This document shows positions 28,300 to 36,239 of a DNA stretch of 64,000 nt, one piece after another. The DNA is from Qipengyuania gelatinilytica (GTDB lineage Bacteria > Pseudomonadota > Alphaproteobacteria > Sphingomonadales > Sphingomonadaceae). Below the pieces are notes generated by a model. The model was given only the letters and a program-made list of their open reading frames with translations. It was not told the origin of the DNA and made no database searches. Numbering within the stretch: the stretch's first letter is position 1; every line of letters starts with the position of its first letter. Where the stretch lies: positions 124,001-188,000 of the forward strand of contig NZ_CP081294.1 of NCBI RefSeq assembly GCF_019711315.1, read 5' to 3'. The position numbers were made by a program, and so were the translations under genes.

Positions 28300-29495
28300 T
28301 GAGGATGCGTGCGATTCTGGTTTCTACGCTGGCATTGGCGCTCGCCGGTTGTGCAGGCAGCTACGCAGAGACGGCAGCACTTCCTCCGCCCGCCGTGACC
28401 CAGAGCATGCCGGAAACACCGGCCAGCCTCGATCCTTCCGATTCTGTCCTGTTTTGGTCCGATGATCGCCGATCGGCCGCATTCCGCGACATGGAATCGC
28501 TCTTTCCCGGGCTCGAAGTCGCCGCAGCGAACGAGCCGCGCGCGATGGATGACGGCGCTGCGCTCGATACCGCCAGCGCAGAGCAGGCTCGCCAGTTCAT
28601 GGCGAACACGGCGGTCGCCGGGCTGATGGTCCTGAAAGACGGGAAGGTCGTCTTCGAAGAATACGGCCTCGGCTTCGATGCCGATCAGCGCTGGACGAGC
28701 TTTTCTGTCGCCAAGAGCTTCACCTCGACGCTTCTCGGTGCGGCAATTGCCGATGGCTACATCGCCGGCGTCGACCAGCCCGTGACCGAGATCATTCCCG
28801 CCCTTGCCGGTACTGCCTATGACGGTGTCAGCGTCGGTCAGATCGCATCGATGACATCGGGCGTGGCGTGGAACGAGGATTATACCGATCCCGACAGCGA
28901 CGTTGCCAAGATGCTGGCTATCACGCCAGTGGAAGGAGAATCGCAGGCCGTCACCTACGCCCGGACACTGAAACGCGAAGCACCCGCCGGAGAGAAGTGG
29001 GTCTATAAAACGCTCGAAACGAACCTGCTCGGCCTGATCGTCGAAGAAGCGACGGGCAAGTCCCTGGCGGCCTATGCAGCAGAGAAGATCGTCGAGCCTG
29101 CGGGTTTCGAGGGCGGGCTGTTCTGGATGCAGGACCTCACTGGCGGCAATATCGGCGGTTGCTGCCTCTCGTTGCGCTTGTCTGACTATGCCCGTTTCGG
29201 GCAGTTCGTGCTCGAAGGTGGCGACGGCGTCGTGCCTGAGGGATGGTTCGCAAAGGCAGGTTCGCCGCTTGTCGATTTCGGCCCACAGGCACCCGGCTAC
29301 GGATATGGATACCAGTGGTGGACCTATCCGGGCGGTACTTACGGCGCGCAGGGAATCTTCGGTCAGGCGATTACCATCGTTCCGCGCAAGAACCTCGTCG
29401 TTGCCGCTGTCAGCAACTGGCCTACCGCGACCAGCTCGAACAACCGCGCAGCGTTTCAGGCGCTGGTGCGCCAGATCGCGATGAACGCGGAGTAG
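28299..29495 (+). CDS. serine hydrolase lipoprotein, class C beta-lactamase fold
   Basis: The 398-residue protein has a lipobox (LAGC at about residue 18), so it should be an envelope lipoprotein. The PF00144-type domain carries the nucleophile motif S-V-A-K in SFSVAKSFTS, a tyrosine-bearing KWVYKTLETNLLG segment and a C-terminal YGYQWWTYPGG region. Family members include esterases, DD-peptidases and class C beta-lactamases; the activity here is not determined. AGAGGG precedes an ATG that overlaps the preceding stop by one base (TAATG), indicating coupling with the cyclopropane-synthase-like gene. Confidence 0.85.
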   Translation: MRMRAILVSTLALALAGCAGSYAETAALPPPAVTQSMPETPASLDPSDSVLFWSDDRRSAAFRDMESLFPGLEVAAANEPRAMDDGAALDTASAEQARQFMANTAVAGLMVLKDGKVVFEEYGLGFDADQRWTSFSVAKSFTSTLLGAAIADGYIAGVDQPVTEIIPALAGTAYDGVSVGQIASMTSGVAWNEDYTDPDSDVAKMLAITPVEGESQAVTYARTLKREAPAGEKWVYKTLETNLLGLIVEEATGKSLAAYAAEKIVEPAGFEGGLFWMQDLTGGNIGGCCLSLRLSDYARFGQFVLEGGDGVVPEGWFAKAGSPLVDFGPQAPGYGYGYQWWTYPGGTYGAQGIFGQAITIVPRKNLVVAAVSNWPTATSSNNRAAFQALVRQIAMNAE

Positions 29496-29630
29496 TCAGG
29501 ACCGGATACGAGTGGTGGCGGAGGCCGCGAGGGCGCACCGCCACCGACGACGAGCCATCCGGACAAGGTTCAGGCCAGGCCCATCAGGCCGCCGCCAAGA
29601 CTGTCGGTGTCGCCGCCTTAACTCGCGAGA

Positions 29631-29978
29631 TCAGTAGGGGCGGTAAGCGCCTTCGCCGCTGTAACGGGCGAGAATGTTGTCGTGCACGATCGGCGAGAGA
29701 AGTTCGCTGAAGGCACAGCCGACGAGGCAGTTTTCCCACCACACGACCTGCGCCTGAAGCGATTCGAGGCCCGGCAGGGTCAGCCAGCACATCTGGCCTT
29801 CATGCATGCGGTTGATGGCCGCTGCGGAGAAACCCGAGATGGAAAGGTCGTGAACCACGGTCTGGAAAGCGCGTCCGCCACTGGCACGCAGCTGTCCGGG
29901 AATAGTGAGCTTGGTCCGCGGCGCGCAACGGTCTTCCTGCGCTGCCGTCAGATAGCGATCCTGCGTCTGGTAGTTCAT
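29631..29978 (-). CDS. PilZ-domain protein
   Basis: From the ATG at 29978 (AGAGGT upstream) the protein is 115 residues. It shows the PilZ pattern: an APRTKL segment at about residues 19-24 and VVHDLSISGFSAAA, the D-x-S-x-x-G motif that contacts cyclic di-GMP in family members. The first arginine pair is reduced, so ligand binding is uncertain. The protein is cytoplasmic and stands alone between the serine hydrolase and an SDR gene. The 135 bases upstream of its stop show nothing notable. Confidence 0.75.
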   Translation of the reverse strand: MNYQTQDRYLTAAQEDRCAPRTKLTIPGQLRASGGRAFQTVVHDLSISGFSAAAINRMHEGQMCWLTLPGLESLQAQVVWWENCLVGCAFSELLSPIVHDNILARYSGEGAYRPY

Positions 29979-30095
29979 ATTTCGAGACCTCTGCCCTGAT
30001 CCGATCCATCGGTTCACGCACCAAGGAAACGGGCGCGCGATATCGGGTGAATGTCGCGGTTCGGGATTAAGAATTGGTCACGATGTAGGGTTAAC

Positions 30096-30806
30096 CTACC
30101 CTTCGACCCGCTCTCGGTGGCGGGTGGGGAAATCGTTAACGAACAGCTCGACGATGCGGGCTGCGACATCTTCCGGCGGTTTGACCGTCTGCGGGTCTTC
30201 GCCGGGATAGGCCTTGGCACGCATTGCGGTGCGCGTGGCGCCGGGGTCGATATTGGCAACGCGAACGTTGCCGATTTTCTCGACTTCCTGCGCGTATGAA
30301 TCGAGCAAATTGTCGAATGCAGCCTTGGTAGCACCGTAGGCCGACCAATACGCCCTCGGTTCATTACCTACGCTGCTGGTAAGGCCGATGACACGGCCAG
30401 CCTCGGCACGCTTCAGGAGCGGATCGAAATTCGCCAGCAGCGCCTGCGTGGCGAGCAGGTTCGTGGTAACCGCCTGGCTGAACTGCTTGCCGTCGATCTG
30501 GGTGACGGGGCTCAGCGTCGGCAGGTATGCCGCGGAAATAACCAGGTAATCCAGCTTGTCCCAACGCCCCGCGATTGCGGAGGCGAGGCGGGCAATGCCG
30601 TCGCTTTCGCCGAGATCGACAGGTGCGATGGTGGAGGCGCCGCCGACTTCGTGGATCGCGTCCTCGACCTTTTCGAGCGAGCGCACATCGCGGCCGGTCA
30701 GCACGACATGCGCGCCGGCTTCGGCCAGAGCCTTGGCCGTAGCGGCGCCGATGCCCTTGCTCGCGCCGGTGACTAGGGCGAGCTTACCGTCGAGTGGTTT
30801 GGTCAT
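30096..30806 (-). CDS. short-chain dehydrogenase/reductase
   Basis: The 236-residue SDR has TGASKGIG, VISAAYLPTL in place of NNAG, a serine in LTSSVG and the catalytic Y-G-A-T-K. IDPGATRTAMRAKAYPGEDPQT resembles YciK-like and other cytoplasmic SDRs. The substrate is unknown. Its start lies one base after the purF stop, so it should be cotranscribed with purF, although no link to purine synthesis is evident. Confidence 0.88.
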   Translation of the reverse strand: MTKPLDGKLALVTGASKGIGAATAKALAEAGAHVVLTGRDVRSLEKVEDAIHEVGGASTIAPVDLGESDGIARLASAIAGRWDKLDYLVISAAYLPTLSPVTQIDGKQFSQAVTTNLLATQALLANFDPLLKRAEAGRVIGLTSSVGNEPRAYWSAYGATKAAFDNLLDSYAQEVEKIGNVRVANIDPGATRTAMRAKAYPGEDPQTVKPPEDVAARIVELFVNDFPTRHRERVEG

Positions 30807-30807
30807 T

Positions 30808-32295
30808 TCAGGCTACCTTGTCGACCGGCAGCGCAAGTTGCTTCTGCTTGTCTTCGCGCCGCGAAAGATCGGTCAGGGACGTGGGATAGTCGCCCGTGAA
30901 ACAGGCGTCGCAGAACTGGGGGCAAGATGCGTTGCGGGGCCCCTCGCCGACTGCTCGGTAAAGGCCGTCGATCGACACGAAAGCAAGGCTGTCGGCCTTG
31001 ATGAATTCGCGCATGGGTTCGACGTCCATCCGCGCCGCAAGCAGCTTGGAGCGTTCGGGCGTGTCGACGCCGTAGAAGCAGCTGTGGGCGGTCGGCGGGC
31101 TGGCGACGCGGAAGTGCACTTCCTTCGCGCCTGCATCGCGCATCATCTCCACGATTTGCATCGAGGTGGTGCCGCGCACGATCGAATCGTCGATCAGGAC
31201 GATACGCTTGCCTTCGACGAGGCTGCGGTTGGCGTTGTGCTTGCGCTTCACACCGGCGTGGCGTGCACCGTCGGATGGCTGGATGAAGGTGCGCCCGACA
31301 TAGTGCGAGCGGATGATGCCGAGTTCAAAGGGGATACCCGCTTCCTGCGCGTAGCCGATGGCGGCAGGCACGCCGCTGTCGGGAACCGGCACCACGAGGT
31401 CGGCCTTGATCGGATTTTCGCGGGCGAGTTCGACGCCGATTGCCTTGCGTGCTTCGTAAACGCTGCGTCCGGCGAAAAAGCTGTCCGGACGGCTGAAATA
31501 GACATGCTCGAAGATGCAGGGGCGGGGTGAATGGTTGCCGAAGGGGTGGAGCGAGTCGACATTACCGTCGAAATCGACGCGGATCAGCTCGCCCGGTTCC
31601 ACTTCGCGGACCATTTCCGCACCGACGACGTCGAAGGCGACGCTCTCACTGGCGAAGAGGGTCGCATCTCCGATCTTGCCCATGACCAGCGGGCGGATGC
31701 CGAGCGGGTCGCGGCAGGCAATCATGCCTTCGGGCGTCATCACGATCAGCGCATAGGCACCTTCGAGGAGGCGCAGCGCGTCGATCAGGCGGTCCATGAT
31801 AGTCGGGTACCGGCTCGTCGCGACGAGATGGATGATGACTTCGGTATCCGAGGTCGACTGGAAGATCGCGCCGCGCTGGACCAGTTCCGCGCGCAGTGTG
31901 CCGGCGTTCGAGATATTGCCATTGTGCGCGACTGCGAAACCGCCACTCGCAAGGTCCGCATAGAGCGGCTGCACGTTGCGCAGGCCGGCGCCGCCGGTGG
32001 TCGAATAGCGCACGTGGCCTGCTGCCATGTGCCCGGGCAGTTCGGCAATCGCTTCGGACGACGAGAAGTTCTCCGCGACATGGCCGAGACCGCGGCGGGC
32101 GCGAAATTCGGCGCCATCCCAAGCGATAATTCCCGCGGCTTCCTGTCCGCGGTGCTGGAGGGCGTGGAGCCCCAATGCCGTGACGGCGGTTGCATCGGCT
32201 GCGTTGATCGCACCGAAGACGCCGCACTCTTCGCGCAGCTTGTCGCCATCTTCATCGAGGAAGGGGTGGGTGCAATTCCCGAGGTCGCTATTCAC
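30808..32295 (-). CDS. purF: amidophosphoribosyltransferase PurF (Fe-S, Bacillus type)
   Basis: PurF makes 5-phosphoribosylamine from PRPP and glutamine, the first step of purine synthesis. The glutaminase nucleophile is Cys24 in EECGVFGA, behind a 23-residue propeptide. The PRPP loop is VLIDDSIVRGTT. The C-terminal cysteines CPQFCDACFTGDYP and the propeptide mark the Bacillus-type enzyme with a structural 4Fe-4S cluster. I chose the GTG at 32295 (495 residues). Upstream in-frame sequence runs into the divergent lolC region. No clear Shine-Dalgarno sequence precedes the GTG. Confidence 0.93.
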   Translation of the reverse strand: MNSDLGNCTHPFLDEDGDKLREECGVFGAINAADATAVTALGLHALQHRGQEAAGIIAWDGAEFRARRGLGHVAENFSSSEAIAELPGHMAAGHVRYSTTGGAGLRNVQPLYADLASGGFAVAHNGNISNAGTLRAELVQRGAIFQSTSDTEVIIHLVATSRYPTIMDRLIDALRLLEGAYALIVMTPEGMIACRDPLGIRPLVMGKIGDATLFASESVAFDVVGAEMVREVEPGELIRVDFDGNVDSLHPFGNHSPRPCIFEHVYFSRPDSFFAGRSVYEARKAIGVELARENPIKADLVVPVPDSGVPAAIGYAQEAGIPFELGIIRSHYVGRTFIQPSDGARHAGVKRKHNANRSLVEGKRIVLIDDSIVRGTTSMQIVEMMRDAGAKEVHFRVASPPTAHSCFYGVDTPERSKLLAARMDVEPMREFIKADSLAFVSIDGLYRAVGEGPRNASCPQFCDACFTGDYPTSLTDLSRREDKQKQLALPVDKVA

Positions 32296-32465
32296 AGTGG
32301 TGGTGTCCGCGCTGCCAGCCGAATGGCGCCCCAATGGCGATATTACGGTCCGATTACAAGGCTTGTGCGGTGCGCCGCGGGGGAGATTTCTCAGCCATTC
32401 ATTGCGCCGCCAGAATTCCGTGCCTAAACGCTTGGCCGAACGGACACTCTCACCCAAGGGTCGCC

Positions 32466-33707
32466 TTGCTGCTTTCACCTTTCGAACGGACCATCGCGAA
32501 ACGCTACCTGCTTCCGGGCAGGAGCGAGGCATTTATCGCGCTGGTTGCCGGTATATCCATCACCGTCGTGATGCTCTCGGTTGCGATGCTTGTCATCGTG
32601 ATGAGCGTGATGAACGGTTTCCGCGCCGAATTGCTCGACAAGATCGTGGGGCTCAACGGCCATGCGATCGTGCAGGCCTATGGCGGTCGTCTCGATGATT
32701 GGGAAAACGTCCTTGAGGAGGTCAGGCAGACGCCGGGCGTCACCGAGGCCTCACCGCTGATCGAACAGCCGCTGCTCACCACCTTCAACGGCCGCGTCGA
32801 GGGGATCCTTCTACGCGGCAACACCCAGCAGGACATTCGCGAGCTGGGCGAGAAGGTGAAGAGCGGCAACATGGATGCCCTGCAGCCGGGCGCCAACAAG
32901 GTCGCGATCGCGATACGCCTCGCGGAAAACATCGGGGCGAGGGTGGGCGACACGATCACGATCATCAATCCGCAAGGCCGGACGACCCCTTTCGGCACGG
33001 TCCCGCGACAGGTCGGCTACGAAGTGGCCGCGATTTTCGAGGTTGGCGTATACGACTACGACAACGCTTTCGTGGTCATGCCGATGCAGGATGCGCAGAC
33101 CTTGCTGCTGACTGGCGACACCATCGGTATGATCGAAGTGCAGGTGACCGATCCTGACGAGGTCGGAGAAATCCTCGCGCCGGTACAGCAAAGGCTGGCG
33201 GGCAGGGCAGTCGTTCGCGACTGGAAGACGATCAACGCGACCCTTTTCGAAGCGCTCGAGGTAGAACGTGCAGCGATGGCCTTCGCCCTTAGTTTCATGG
33301 TTCTGGTTGCTGCATTCAATATTCTGTCGAGCCTTGTCATGCTGGTCCGCGCAAAGACGCGGGACATCGCGATCATGAGAACGATGGGGGCAACAAGGCG
33401 GAGCCTGACGAAGATTTTCGTGACGACCGGTTTCACCGTCGGGGCGCTCGGGACGATCGCTGGGCTTATACTCGGCGCGCTGGTCCTCGGCTTCCGCGAG
33501 CAGATCGTGAAGGGCATCGGTTGGCTGACGGGCGCAGAGCTTTGGGATCCGCAGGTGCGTTTCCTGAGCACCATTCCCGCCAAGGCCGATCCGGTCGAGA
33601 TCGCCATGATCGTGGGCCTCGCACTTGTGATGAGCTTCCTTGCGACGCTTTATCCGGCACTCAAGGCGGCGAGCACCGATCCGGTACAGGTTCTGCGCTA
33701 TGAGTAA
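32466..33707 (+). CDS. lolC: lipoprotein-releasing ABC transporter permease LolC/E
   Basis: The 413-residue permease begins at a TTG with AAGGGT before it and reads [29 protein letters not shown], the family's N-terminus. Four helices surround a large periplasmic domain, with [18 protein letters not shown] and the C-terminal [14 protein letters not shown] and [18 protein letters not shown] segments. With LolD it extracts lipoproteins from the inner membrane toward LolA. Length matches LolC/LolE. It is divergent from purF over 170 bases and overlaps lolD by 8 nt. Confidence 0.92.
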   Translation: MLLSPFERTIAKRYLLPGRSEAFIALVAGISITVVMLSVAMLVIVMSVMNGFRAELLDKIVGLNGHAIVQAYGGRLDDWENVLEEVRQTPGVTEASPLIEQPLLTTFNGRVEGILLRGNTQQDIRELGEKVKSGNMDALQPGANKVAIAIRLAENIGARVGDTITIINPQGRTTPFGTVPRQVGYEVAAIFEVGVYDYDNAFVVMPMQDAQTLLLTGDTIGMIEVQVTDPDEVGEILAPVQQRLAGRAVVRDWKTINATLFEALEVERAAMAFALSFMVLVAAFNILSSLVMLVRAKTRDIAIMRTMGATRRSLTKIFVTTGFTVGALGTIAGLILGALVLGFREQIVKGIGWLTGAELWDPQVRFLSTIPAKADPVEIAMIVGLALVMSFLATLYPALKAASTDPVQVLRYE

Positions 33708-34386
33708 CGCCCATCTCAACCCCGTCGTCGAACTGCGCGGGCTGACCCGCAGCTTCGAGCAGGGCGGCGTGCGGATCGACGTCCTGCGCGGTGTCGATCT
33801 CGACATCATGCCCGGTGAAATCGTCGCGCTGCTCGGCCCTTCCGGTTCGGGTAAATCGACCCTTCTGCAGGCGGTAGGCCTCCTTGAGGGCGGTTTCGGA
33901 GGTGAAATCGTGATTGCGGGGCATTCTGCCGAGAAGAGCGACGCCAATGCGCGTACTACGCTGCGCCGCGACCATCTCGGCTTCGTCTACCAGTTCCACC
34001 ATCTCCTCCCCGACTTCGACGCCCGCGAAAATGTCGTGTTGCCGCAGCTGGTTGCCGGCACTCCGCGCAAGGAAGCGGAAGAGCGGGCGGAGGAACTGCT
34101 CACCGCGCTGGGGCTGGGGCACAGGCTCGATCACCGGCCCAGCCAGCTATCCGGTGGCGAGCAGCAGCGCGTTGCTGTGGCTCGTGGCCTTGCCAATCGT
34201 CCCGACCTCGTGCTTGCCGACGAACCTACGGGCAATCTCGACGAGGCGACTTCGGACAAGGTCCTTGAGCAATTCCTAGCGCTCGTCAGGGGCGAGGGCA
34301 GTGCCGCATTGATCGCCACGCATAACGAGCGCCTTGCCGCGCGGATGGACCGCGTGGTCAGGTTGCACGAAGGTGTGCTCGAATAG
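33700..34386 (+). CDS. lolD: lipoprotein-releasing ABC transporter ATPase LolD
   Basis: The 228-residue ABC ATPase has Walker [10 protein letters not shown], the signature LSGGEQQR, Walker [12 protein letters not shown] and a switch histidine in [24 protein letters not shown] is characteristic of LolD. It powers lipoprotein release by LolC/E. I chose the ATG at 33700, giving an 8-nt overlap with lolC, over an upstream in-frame ATG lying inside lolC. Confidence 0.93.
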   Translation: MSNAHLNPVVELRGLTRSFEQGGVRIDVLRGVDLDIMPGEIVALLGPSGSGKSTLLQAVGLLEGGFGGEIVIAGHSAEKSDANARTTLRRDHLGFVYQFHHLLPDFDARENVVLPQLVAGTPRKEAEERAEELLTALGLGHRLDHRPSQLSGGEQQRVAVARGLANRPDLVLADEPTGNLDEATSDKVLEQFLALVRGEGSAALIATHNERLAARMDRVVRLHEGVLE

Positions 34387-34436
34387 CGGACCCGGATGCA
34401 GTTTCGACCGTTGGTCAGGCAAAAGGAGGATTTTGC

Positions 34437-34715
34437 ATGACCGACCATCCCAGCACCTACAGAGGCGAAGATTGCCATCGCCCCGGTATCCAGTGGGACG
34501 ACCGTGCCGAGCTTCATCGCGTGGGCGATGGAGACGGGGTTCTCGACGGGGCCAAGGGCCTGCGTTCGGGCACTTTTGCGGACCTGGTAAAGCATATGAT
34601 GCTGATGCCCGAGCACGAGCGGAAGGACTATTACATCGAGAAACTCGGCGACCGCGAATATCGCGCCGATGAAGTGACAACGCTTTCGAAGAGAGACGAT
34701 TTCCCCCGCTCGTAG
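34437..34715 (+). CDS. conserved hypothetical 92-residue protein
   Basis: The 92-residue hydrophilic protein is preceded by AAAAGGAGGA at good spacing, so translation is well supported. Charged residues dominate; there is no signal or helix for the membrane. A central KHMMLMPEHERKDYYIEKLGDREYRADE stretch is predicted helical. I recognise no family. It follows lolD after 50 bases and may be cotranscribed. A hairpin with a T run lies downstream (34750-34791). Confidence 0.65.
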   Translation: MTDHPSTYRGEDCHRPGIQWDDRAELHRVGDGDGVLDGAKGLRSGTFADLVKHMMLMPEHERKDYYIEKLGDREYRADEVTTLSKRDDFPRS

Positions 34716-34749
34716 TCTGGTGTCTGCTGCCCGCAGAATGACATTGGCG

Positions 34750-34791
34750 ATCCTCCCGTGGCCGGTTTAGGCAGGCTGCGGGAGGATTTTT
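34750..34791 (+). terminator. terminator-like hairpin covering the next gene's Shine-Dalgarno
   Basis: ATCCTCCCG (34750-34758) pairs perfectly with CGGGAGGAT (34779-34787), followed by TTTTT. This is a plausible intrinsic terminator for the upstream gene. The 3' arm also holds GGGAGGA, the only ribosome-binding site for the ATG at 34793, so the hairpin could hide it in RNA. Confidence 0.6.
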
Positions 34792-34792
34792 C

Positions 34793-35326
34793 ATGTCGCT
34801 AGCATCAATCGCACTGCTCATCGCGCAAACCGTGGCTGCAGAGGCACCGGCCACGCCGCCAGCGCCGCCACCCTCGTGCGAGGGAGCGAGTTACGAGGCC
34901 TTCGATTTCTGGGTCGGTGAATGGGACGTCTATCCCAATGCTGAGGGAGCGCCCGACAAGGTGGCCGAAAGCCGGATCGAGAAGGTCAGCGCCGGTTGCG
35001 CAATCCGCGAGACATGGATGCCTCTACAGGGGCGCGGCGGGACAAGCCTTTCGGCTTATGATCCCAAAACCGAGGGCTGGCACCAGCTATGGGTCGGCGG
35101 ACAGCCGGGTCGCGTCTTCTTCGACGGCGGTGCGGTCGAAGGAAGCATGATCCTCACAGGCTATTGGGGCAAAGCGCAGGATGGAACGCCTTTGCTGGTG
35201 CGAATGACATATAGCTTGCGCGAGGATGGCAGTGTGCGCCAACACGGCCAGGCCAGCAAGGACCAGGGCTTGAGCTGGGCCGACTATTTCGATCTCATAT
35301 ACCGCCCCAAGGACGCCACCGAATGA
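34793..35326 (+). CDS. exported DUF1579-like hypothetical protein
   Basis: The 177-residue protein has a short N-terminal hydrophobic leader (SLASIALLIAQTVAA) and a proline-rich linker. The domain begins FDFWVGEWDVYPN, the opening of DUF1579-like lipocalin-fold proteins. Later segments SAYDPKTEGWHQLWVGGQPGR and YSLREDGSVRQHGQ fit the same pattern. It is probably periplasmic; the function is unknown. Its Shine-Dalgarno sequence lies in the 3' arm of a hairpin. The stop overlaps the glutathione peroxidase start by 4 nt, so the two are coupled. Confidence 0.7.
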   Translation: MSLASIALLIAQTVAAEAPATPPAPPPSCEGASYEAFDFWVGEWDVYPNAEGAPDKVAESRIEKVSAGCAIRETWMPLQGRGGTSLSAYDPKTEGWHQLWVGGQPGRVFFDGGAVEGSMILTGYWGKAQDGTPLLVRMTYSLREDGSVRQHGQASKDQGLSWADYFDLIYRPKDATE

Positions 35327-35802
35327 CCAGCATCGCCGATTTCACCGTCGCCACGAACAAGGGCGACGAGCTCGACCTGAAAGAGAAGCTCGGCAAGGTG
35401 CTGCTGGTGGTCAACACCGCCAGCAAATGCGGGTTCACCCCGCAGTATGACGGGCTGGAGAAACTGTTTCAGGACTACAAGGATCAAGGCTTCGAAGTGC
35501 TGGCCTTCCCCTGCAACCAGTTCGGCGGACAGGAGCCGGGTGATGCGAGCGAGATCGAACAGTTCTGCAAGGTGAATTTCGGCCTGACCTTCCCGCTGAT
35601 GCAGAAGGTCGAGGTCAATGGCGACGGGGCTAGCCCGCTGTTCGACTGGATGAAAGCCGAAGCGCCGGGCCTGATGGGGTCGAAATCGATCAAGTGGAAC
35701 TTTACGAAATTCCTGATTGACCGTGAGGGCAATGTCGTGAAGCGCTACGGCCCGGCTGACGCGCCGGCGACGATCGCCAAGGATATCGAGAAACTGCTGT
35801 AA
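35323..35802 (+). CDS. cysteine glutathione peroxidase
   Basis: The 159-residue enzyme has the peroxidatic Cys36 in NTASKCGFT, Gln66 in FPCNQFGGQEPG (which also carries a possible resolving Cys) and the Trp/Asn motif KWNFTKFL. This is the non-seleno type that reduces hydroperoxides, often using thioredoxin. The length is normal. It is cytoplasmic, with no signal peptide. ATGA overlap links it to the DUF1579-like gene, and a small membrane-protein gene follows after 31 bases. Confidence 0.92.
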   Translation: MTSIADFTVATNKGDELDLKEKLGKVLLVVNTASKCGFTPQYDGLEKLFQDYKDQGFEVLAFPCNQFGGQEPGDASEIEQFCKVNFGLTFPLMQKVEVNGDGASPLFDWMKAEAPGLMGSKSIKWNFTKFLIDREGNVVKRYGPADAPATIAKDIEKLL

Positions 35803-35833
35803 CCTTCCGCGTGCAGCAAACGAAAGATCGGGC

Positions 35834-36163
35834 ATGCTTTCCGAATTCAACCACTGGTTCCTCTCGCTCGGCGCCGAATATGGCGTGAACCCTTATATCT
35901 TCGGGGGCATCTACATCGGTGCCATCCCGTTTTTCCTTGCGTCCATCGCATGGCTGGTGAAGCGGGCGAGGGCCGGGCAGTCGACCGTGCTGCCTACCAT
36001 GCTAGCGGGCTTCTTCTTCGTGTCGGCCTATATCTATCTCGCGATTGCGGGAGAGAATATTCCCGTCTGGGTCTGGGTCTTCCTTGGCGCGCTGATCGTC
36101 TACGGAGCCTGGTCGACAATCCGCGACACCCGCCGGAAGATTGCGGCGCCTGCCGAGGAGTGA
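35834..36163 (+). CDS. small integral membrane protein, three helices
   Basis: The 109-residue protein has three predicted helices (about 22-41, 54-70, 75-95) with charged loops (KRARAGQST, RDTRRKIAAPAEE). There is no named family I can assign. It lies between the glutathione peroxidase and dnaE genes. The 76 bases after it carry two dyads (36167-36187 and 36211-36224) that belong to the dnaE leader. Confidence 0.65.
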   Translation: MLSEFNHWFLSLGAEYGVNPYIFGGIYIGAIPFFLASIAWLVKRARAGQSTVLPTMLAGFFFVSAYIYLAIAGENIPVWVWVFLGALIVYGAWSTIRDTRRKIAAPAEE

Positions 36164-36166
36164 ATT

Positions 36167-36187
36167 TTCTCCACTGTCTGTGGAGAA
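36167..36187. promoter_or_regulatory. inverted repeat TTCTCCAC-N5-GTGGAGAA upstream of dnaE
   Basis: A perfect 8-bp-arm dyad (loop TGTCT) lies 52 bases before the dnaE start and just after the preceding stop. There is no T run on either strand, so it looks more like an operator or leader hairpin than a terminator. Confidence 0.45.
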
Positions 36188-36210
36188 TAACCTCGTGTCG
36201 GCGCTTTGAG

Positions 36211-36224
36211 TTTCGCGCGCGAAA
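36211..36224. promoter_or_regulatory. 14-bp perfect palindrome in the dnaE leader
   Basis: TTTCGCGCGCGAAA is its own reverse complement and ends 15 bases before the dnaE ATG. It could be an operator or fold as an RNA hairpin next to the start. No named regulator is implied. Confidence 0.45.
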
Positions 36225-36239
36225 TCCTACCTTGCGGGG

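Noticed and set aside
30089..30096. GGTTAACC palindrome near the end of the SDR gene
   Set aside because: Only 8 bp, symmetry does not extend, and it lies at a gene end where an operator is unlikely.
36167..36187. Intrinsic terminator after the 109-residue membrane protein
   Set aside because: The stem is perfect but neither strand has a following T run.
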